The notes under the pieces: model-generated | Seen by the model: the letters and a program-made list of their open reading frames with translations, nothing else | Told to the model about the DNA's origin: nothing | Database searches by the model: none | Position numbers and translations under genes: made by a program | Part shown: piece after piece, positions 59,575-64,000 of the stretch | Layout of the letters: each line of letters starts with the position of its first letter | How positions within the stretch are numbered: position 1 is the stretch's first letter | Source of the DNA: Verrucomicrobiaceae bacterium | GTDB lineage: Bacteria > Verrucomicrobiota > Verrucomicrobiia > Verrucomicrobiales > Verrucomicrobiaceae | Length of the DNA: 64,000 nucleotides | NCBI GenBank assembly: GCA_015075365.1 | Contig: JABTUN010000003.1 | Coordinates: 537,060 to 601,059 of the forward strand | Reading direction: 5' to 3'

Positions 59575-60804
59575 ATGACCGCCCGACTGCTCGCCACGCT
59601 GCTTTTTGCCTCTGCATCGCTCCACGCTGCCGATTCCTACTTTCCACCGCCGGACAGCGCCGGTGGCTGGCGGGAGGCCAAGGATGCCAAAAGCATGCGC
59701 GAGCACGCGGGCATGGATTTGAGCAAGCTGGAGCCGGCGTATGCCGTCACGGAACGCTCGACGGCCAATGGCGGCCTCGTCGTGGTGCGCAACGGCTGGC
59801 TGGTGTTTGAGAAGTATTTCGGCAAGGCCTCGCGCAACGCGAATCCGGACATGGCATCGACCGGGAAGGGCTTTTGCAGCATCGCGTGCGGCATCATGCT
59901 GGAGGAGTTTAAGGACAAAATCCCGCAGGGGCTCGATACGAAGGTCTTCAATGAGAAATACCTGCCGCAGGCCATGCCGCTCGATGATCCGCGGAAGGCG
60001 CAGATCACGCTGGGGCAGCTTTTATGCATGACGGGTGGTTATTGGGGCGAAGGCCAGACACCGAGCGGCATGATCATGGGCAAGCCGCAGCCTCTGAAGC
60101 CGGTGAAAGGCCAGGACGTGCGCGAGATCGACGAATCGTCGTTGCGCGTGCCGCTGTGGTGCGATCCGGGCGTGGGTTATTCGTATTCATCGCCCTCCCC
60201 GCACATTGCGAGCATCGTGCTGCGCAACGTGAGCGGCATGGAGCTCAAAGATTTCATCCATGAGCGCCTCGCGAAGCCGCAGGGCTGGGGCGAGTGGAAT
60301 TACTGCCTCTACCGCGGCGATGTGGTGATGAAGCACGCCAACGGTGCCGGCAGCACCGCGCTGCATGCCACGGATGTGATGCGCTTTGGCTGGTGCCTCG
60401 CGCAAGGCGGCAAGTGGAAGGACCAGCAGCTTGTTCCGGCCGATTACATCAAAAAGTGCCAGTCATGGCTGCCCTACAACCCGCACTGCCCCTTCAGCCT
60501 GCAATGGGAGCACAACGCCGATGGCCACGTGCTCGGCGCACCAAAGGATGCGTTCTGGAAAAGCGGGGCAGGGGGCTTTTGCCTGTATGTGGTGCCTTCG
60601 CTCGATCTCGTGATCTACAAACTCGGCGGCAAGGACGGCCAGTATGATGAAAAGCTCACGCGCATCCCGCAGCCACCGCCCACGAGCGATCGCACGAACT
60701 GGCAACCCATCCCGGGCACTGGTTTCAATGAAGGCAGCCTCGCCGGAAACAACGGCCTCTGGCGCGTGCTGGAGATGGTCTGCGCCGCGGTGCGTGTGGA
60801 ATGA
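59575..60804 (+). CDS. Secreted serine hydrolase (class C beta-lactamase fold)
   Basis: The 409-residue protein has a signal peptide (MTARLLATLLFASASLHA). The SxxK nucleophile motif is ASTGKGF (Ser95, Lys98), followed by LLCMTGGYWGEG and a YSYSSPSPH segment at the position of the second motif. The third motif is probably WKSGAGGF. It resembles esterase-like members of the family rather than a classical beta-lactamase. The substrate is unknown. It starts 43 bp after lpxB but probably has its own role. Confidence 0.85.
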   Translation: MTARLLATLLFASASLHAADSYFPPPDSAGGWREAKDAKSMREHAGMDLSKLEPAYAVTERSTANGGLVVVRNGWLVFEKYFGKASRNANPDMASTGKGFCSIACGIMLEEFKDKIPQGLDTKVFNEKYLPQAMPLDDPRKAQITLGQLLCMTGGYWGEGQTPSGMIMGKPQPLKPVKGQDVREIDESSLRVPLWCDPGVGYSYSSPSPHIASIVLRNVSGMELKDFIHERLAKPQGWGEWNYCLYRGDVVMKHANGAGSTALHATDVMRFGWCLAQGGKWKDQQLVPADYIKKCQSWLPYNPHCPFSLQWEHNADGHVLGAPKDAFWKSGAGGFCLYVVPSLDLVIYKLGGKDGQYDEKLTRIPQPPPTSDRTNWQPIPGTGFNEGSLAGNNGLWRVLEMVCAAVRVE

Positions 60805-60850
60805 GATTGCGGTTGAAACTGTCGCGTCCGCCGTGGTTCAATCCTGCGTC

Positions 60851-61042
60851 ATGAAAATACGCCTGATCCTCACCGTGCTCCTCACCGGCACCGCGCTGAC
60901 CTCCTGCTGGGTCACGCCGCGCCGGCATCCACTGAGCCCCGGCGGCCACGCCATCACGCCCATGGAGCGCCACGATCGCAGTCCGCTGAGCCCCGGTGGT
61001 TCTCGCATCACGCCGCGCGAGCGCCGCCATCGCTGGTATTGA
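60851..61042 (+). CDS. Tiny putative lipoprotein with a duplicated PLSPGG motif
   Basis: The 63-residue protein starts with a lipoprotein signal (KIRLILTVLLTGTALTSC, lipobox LTSC). The mature 43 residues are mostly two similar blocks: HPLSPGGHAITPMERH and SPLSPGGSRITPRERR. The duplication is visible in the DNA also (actgagccccggcgg and gctgagccccggtgg). I know of no named family. Short lipoproteins with such arginine-rich tails may sit at the outer membrane; function unknown. It lies between the serine hydrolase and a methyltransferase. Confidence 0.65.
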   Translation: MKIRLILTVLLTGTALTSCWVTPRRHPLSPGGHAITPMERHDRSPLSPGGSRITPRERRHRWY

Positions 61043-61070
61043 ATCTCCCGCGTGCCTCCCGCTTGATCGC

Positions 61071-61763
61071 ATGGCTGACGACGAAACCCACCTCTTCCGC
61101 ACCTCCTGGAGCCTCTACGACGCGCTCGCCGCGGAGAACTATATGTTTCACCGGGAAATTTACACCCGTATCGCGGAATTGCTGCGGCAGCGCCGGGAAT
61201 CCGGGCCGTATGAGTTGCTGGATCTCGGCTGTGGCAACGCGCGCTTCCTGGCCCCGTGCCTCCGCGCTGCCGCGCCGGCGAGCTACAAAGGCGTGGATCT
61301 CTCCCAGGCGGCGCTCGACGAGGCGCGGGGCTACTTGGACGGCTTGGAAAAGGTGTCGCTGCACTGCCAGGACATGCTCCAGGCTGTTTGCGCCGCGCCA
61401 AACACCTTTGACACGATCTTTTCAGGCTACGCGGTTCATCATCTCGATGCCGTGGAGAAGCAGCAGCTCTTCCACGCCTGCGCCGCGCGGCTGAATCCCG
61501 GTGGCGTCTTCATCCTCGTCGATGTCGTCCGGGAGGAGGGACAGTCGCGCGCGGACTACCTCGACGGCTATCTGCGGATGATGCGCACGCAGTGGGTCAA
61601 GGTACGGCCTGAGGATATGGAAGCTGCCTGCGCCCACGTCGCCGCTTACGATTTTCCGGAAACCGTTTCCGACCTGGCCCGCATGGCCGCGGCTGCCGGA
61701 TTACGTGAACCTGCGGTCGTGGAGCGGTTCGGGCCGCATCACGTGATCATTTTCCACCGGTGA
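61071..61763 (+). CDS. SAM-dependent class I methyltransferase
   Basis: The 230-residue protein shows the SAM-binding motif LLDLGCGNARFL (about 48-59), YKGVDLSQAALDEAR (motif II) and FDTIFSGYAVHHLD (motif post I/IV), with NPGGVFILVDVV following. The C-terminal half is typical of small-molecule methyltransferases of the UbiE/COQ5-like type, but no substrate-specific element is evident. The start at 61071 (MADDETH) is preferred over 60996, which overlaps the preceding small lipoprotein gene. Confidence 0.88.
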   Translation: MADDETHLFRTSWSLYDALAAENYMFHREIYTRIAELLRQRRESGPYELLDLGCGNARFLAPCLRAAAPASYKGVDLSQAALDEARGYLDGLEKVSLHCQDMLQAVCAAPNTFDTIFSGYAVHHLDAVEKQQLFHACAARLNPGGVFILVDVVREEGQSRADYLDGYLRMMRTQWVKVRPEDMEAACAHVAAYDFPETVSDLARMAAAAGLREPAVVERFGPHHVIIFHR

Positions 61764-61809
61764 TGTGGCGGGGCAGGGTGCGCGGTTTTGAGTTCCAGGC
61801 TCGTCGTGT

Positions 61810-61834
61810 CATGTTCCATGTTTCAGGTTTCATG
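61810..61834. repeat. GTTCCATGTTTCAGG word repeat
   Basis: The 204-bp gap between the methyltransferase and the convergent nucleotidyltransferase contains catgttccatgtttcaggtttcatg. It reuses the GTTCCA and GTTTCA words of the hairpin at 6,518-6,570, here without a good complementary arm. The rest of the gap shows no ORF or recognisable signal. Confidence 0.4.
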
Positions 61835-61967
61835 ATGGCTCCGAGGCCACGAAGTGCCCCGTTGGGATCACGAGGTGAAACTCCACTGGGAAGCATGACG
61901 AGACGCCCATGCAAGCAGGGGGACATGCCAGGAGCAAGGCCCGGTCTGTGTTGCATGCACGCTGTGG

Positions 61968-62876
61968 CTACCAGAGTCTGGCCGGGTAGGCACCCTGGTC
62001 CACCAGCGCGCGGATGGAGCGCACGACATCGGCCTTGTCCTCGGGGTAAGTGACGCCAAACCAGGAGTCATTCGACTCCAGCACCTTCACATCGGCCTTG
62101 CCGGCCTGGATGAGGGCATCCACTTCCTTGGGCACATAGCACTCCGCCTTCAGGTCCTGGCCGTTGACCTTGAGGAACTCCAGGAAGGCGGTTCGCAGAT
62201 GGCTGAAGATGTCCGGGGTGAAGCCGAAGAAATTCATGGAGACGACCTCGTTGCCCGTGAGCGGCACATACGCACCCTCGATTTCCCGATTCTCGGCACC
62301 CGCGGGCGTTTTGAAGATCTTGGTCATCTCGGTGACAGAGGTGAGCATGCCGTCCGCGCCGCGTGTGCACACGCCGCGCGCGACACTGCCGTGATCGGAG
62401 AGTGTGTTCTTCAGGTAGAAGCCGACCATGGAGTAGTGGCTGCGGCCGTCGGCGGGGCGCGGGGTGGTGAGATCGGCGGCGATCTTGGCGAAGGCATCGC
62501 GACCGTAAAAGTCGTCCGCGTTGATCATGAGGAAGGGCTCATGCACGACTTGTTCGGCGGCCAGGAGGGCGTGTGTGGTGCCCCAGGGCTTGGTGCGGCC
62601 CTCCGGCACGGCGAATCCAGCGGGCAGGTCGTGCAGGTCCTGGAAGGCGTATTCCACGGTGATGCGGTCGGCGAATTTCGCGCCGACCTGGGTGCGGAAC
62701 TGCTCCTCAAAGTCCCGCCGGATGACAAACACAACCTTGCCGAAGCCAGCGCGGATGGCGTCGAAGACGGAATAGTCGAGCACCACCTCACCGCCGGGGC
62801 CCATGGCGTCGAGTTGCTTGAGGCCGCCGTAACGGCTGCCCATGCCGGCAGCGAGAATGAGAAGAGTGGGTTTCAT
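61968..62876 (-). CDS. Sugar-phosphate nucleotidyltransferase-like protein
   Basis: The 302-residue protein has the NTP-binding signature LILAAGMGSRYGGLKQL (about 5-21) and a metal-binding Asp pair in FLMINADDFYGRDAF. It fits the NTP-transferase superfamily that activates sugar phosphates. The middle (WGTTHALLAAEQVV) is usual for this family. Specificity (glucose, mannose, other) is not evident. The start at 62876 (MKPTLLILAAG) is preferred over 62939. It is followed upstream by the DUF1015 gene on the same strand with 115 bp between. Confidence 0.88.
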   Translation of the reverse strand: MKPTLLILAAGMGSRYGGLKQLDAMGPGGEVVLDYSVFDAIRAGFGKVVFVIRRDFEEQFRTQVGAKFADRITVEYAFQDLHDLPAGFAVPEGRTKPWGTTHALLAAEQVVHEPFLMINADDFYGRDAFAKIAADLTTPRPADGRSHYSMVGFYLKNTLSDHGSVARGVCTRGADGMLTSVTEMTKIFKTPAGAENREIEGAYVPLTGNEVVSMNFFGFTPDIFSHLRTAFLEFLKVNGQDLKAECYVPKEVDALIQAGKADVKVLESNDSWFGVTYPEDKADVVRSIRALVDQGAYPARLW

Positions 62877-62991
62877 GAGGGTTGGGTGGGATGCGGAGGC
62901 GCGATTGATGAGCGCGTGAGGCGTGTGTGCAAGGTTCAAAAGCGGCGAACTTCATGAAGGACGGCGCATGCGAGGGCGCGCGCCGTTTTCC

Positions 62992-64000
62992 TCAGCCCTC
63001 CAGGGTGTGGATGAAGAGGCCGGAGCGCAGCTTCGGCTCAAACCAGGTGCTCTTTGGCGGCATGATGGCGTTCACATCGCTGATGGCCATGAGCTGCTCC
63101 ACGGTGGTGGGATACATGGAGAATGCCACGGTGTGCTCTTTTGAGTTCACCAGCTTTTCCAGCTCCGCGGTGCCGCGGATGCCGCCGATGAAGTCGATGC
63201 GCTTGCTGGTGCGCGGATCGTCGATGCCGAGCACGGGCTTGAGCAGGCGGTCTTGCAGGATGCTCACGTCGAGCTGGTCGATGGGGCTGGCGTCCGGCGC
63301 GGGCTTCCATTCGAGCAGGTACCACTGGTCTTTCAGATACATGCAGCATTCCCCGGGCTTTGACGGGGACTTCACCGTGGTGGGCTTCAGTGTGAAGATC
63401 TCACCCGCTTTCTTGATGAACTCCTCGCGGTCGAGGCAGTTCAGATCCTTCACGGCGCGGTTGTAGGGCAGGATCTTCAGCTCGTTGCCGGGGAAGAGCA
63501 CGCTGAGAAACCAGTTGTAGTTTTCCCGGCCGGTGTGCGCCTTGTTGGCTTCCCGGCGCATCTTGCTCACGCGGAAGGCGCTGGCGGCGCGGTGATGCCC
63601 GTCGGCCACATAGGCGCAGGGCACCTGGGACTCAAAGAGGCTGGTGAGGGACACGCAGGCGCCCAATCCCACGCGCCACACCTGGTGCCGCACACCATCG
63701 GGCGCGGCGATGTCGTAGATCGGCTTTTCACTGTCGAGCACGCCCTGGATCAGCGCGGAGATGGCCGGGCGCTGGCGGTAGGTGAGGAAAATCGGGCCGG
63801 TGTTGGCATTGAGCGTGTCCACCAGGCGCGTGCGGTCGTCCTCCTTGTCCTGGCGCGTCTTTTCGTGTTTCTTGATGATGTCCTTCTCGTAGTCCTCCGT
63901 GTGGCATACGGTGACGAGGCCGGTCTGGCTGTGGCCGCCGATGCTCTGGCGGTAGAGGTACATGCAGGGTTTTGCCTCGCGCAGCAGCACGCCGTCCGCC
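62992..64000 (-). CDS. DUF1015-family protein (5' end off window)
   Basis: The frame is open to the right edge (at least 336 residues) and the family is usually about 410 residues, so the N terminus is missing. Family features are YLYRQ near the edge, the conserved DGHHRAASAFR motif, LFPGNELKILPYNRAV and the C-terminal GIRGTAELEKLVNSKEH and AISDVNAIMPPKSTWFEPKLRSG (in parts). DUF1015 is a ParB/sulfiredoxin-like relative often encoded near serine/phosphoserine genes, with no settled function. An internal methionine lies near 63990 but is not the start. Confidence 0.88.
   Translation of the reverse strand, partial: ADGVLLREAKPCMYLYRQSIGGHSQTGLVTVCHTEDYEKDIIKKHEKTRQDKEDDRTRLVDTLNANTGPIFLTYRQRPAISALIQGVLDSEKPIYDIAAPDGVRHQVWRVGLGACVSLTSLFESQVPCAYVADGHHRAASAFRVSKMRREANKAHTGRENYNWFLSVLFPGNELKILPYNRAVKDLNCLDREEFIKKAGEIFTLKPTTVKSPSKPGECCMYLKDQWYLLEWKPAPDASPIDQLDVSILQDRLLKPVLGIDDPRTSKRIDFIGGIRGTAELEKLVNSKEHTVAFSMYPTTVEQLMAISDVNAIMPPKSTWFEPKLRSGLFIHTLEG

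Noticed and set aside
1..64000. tRNA genes
   Set aside because: Isolated GGTTCGA-like strings occur within coding regions or the 21-bp array, but none has a matching acceptor stem or anticodon arm around it.

Overview
The window looks like a chromosomal segment of a GC-rich Verrucomicrobium relative (Verrucomicrobiales, Prosthecobacter-like). The pointers are a small basic ribosome-type protein known from Chlamydiae/Verrucomicrobia (3.9 kb), secreted DUF1800/DUF1501 and DUF1080 proteins, PSCyt1-type cytochromes, a membrane-anchored Ser/Thr kinase with a lectin domain, System II cytochrome c maturation, and few clear Shine-Dalgarno sequences. The assignment is inference from gene content. I see no rRNA, tRNA, CRISPR array, integrase, transposase or phage module.

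Layout. 0-8 kb: a kinase-lectin protein (cut by the left edge), a pseudouridine synthase, the small basic protein, a D-2-hydroxyacid dehydrogenase, thymidylate synthase, a small GGQ release factor and a CorC/HlyC membrane protein. 8-17.8 kb: a P-type ATPase, Hsp20, a DUF2490 protein, a fused kinase/ATPase, a ZIP transporter, a cbpA-cbpM chaperone pair, an orphan TolQ/ExbB, a LOG-family hydrolase and a QueD-like protein with an altered zinc site. 17.8-31.7 kb: a 1659-residue secreted TSP3-repeat/DUF1800 protein with its DUF1501 partner, an orphan Vsr nuclease, UxaC, a lipoprotein peptidase, hisB-hisH, a DUF1080 protein and a hydrolase. 31.7-35.4 kb: ribF, folA, an MBL-fold hydrolase and a second DUF1080 protein. 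35.5-43.1 kb: a c-type cytochrome block (PSCyt1 membrane protein, LRR-cytochrome fusion, lipoprotein, ResB, CcsA). 43-52.6 kb: amidase, pilin-like protein, outer-membrane protein, terpene-cyclase-like protein, second DUF1501 protein, glgB, glycosyltransferase, AraC-type regulator. 52.6-54.2 kb: an unusual islet. 54-64 kb: an in-frame rpiB-glyA fusion, ffh, a Gfo/Idh oxidoreductase with lpxB, a serine hydrolase, a tiny lipoprotein, a methyltransferase, a sugar nucleotidyltransferase and a DUF1015 protein (cut by the right edge).

Functional themes are folate/one-carbon metabolism (thyA, folA, glyA), cytochrome c assembly with candidate clients, envelope and lipid A synthesis, and secreted polysaccharide-related proteins.

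The most unusual region is 52,694-54,220. A diverged, decayed copy of the glyA 3' end lies 1.4 kb from the intact one in the same orientation. Between them are ten tandem 21-bp units, many able to fold into 5-bp hairpins with GNRA-type loops, and one gene for a helical plus FnIII-like protein. Second in interest is a set of intergenic inverted repeats made of iterated 8-13 bp words that recur across the window; one inverted pair runs into the signal-peptide coding region of ccsA.
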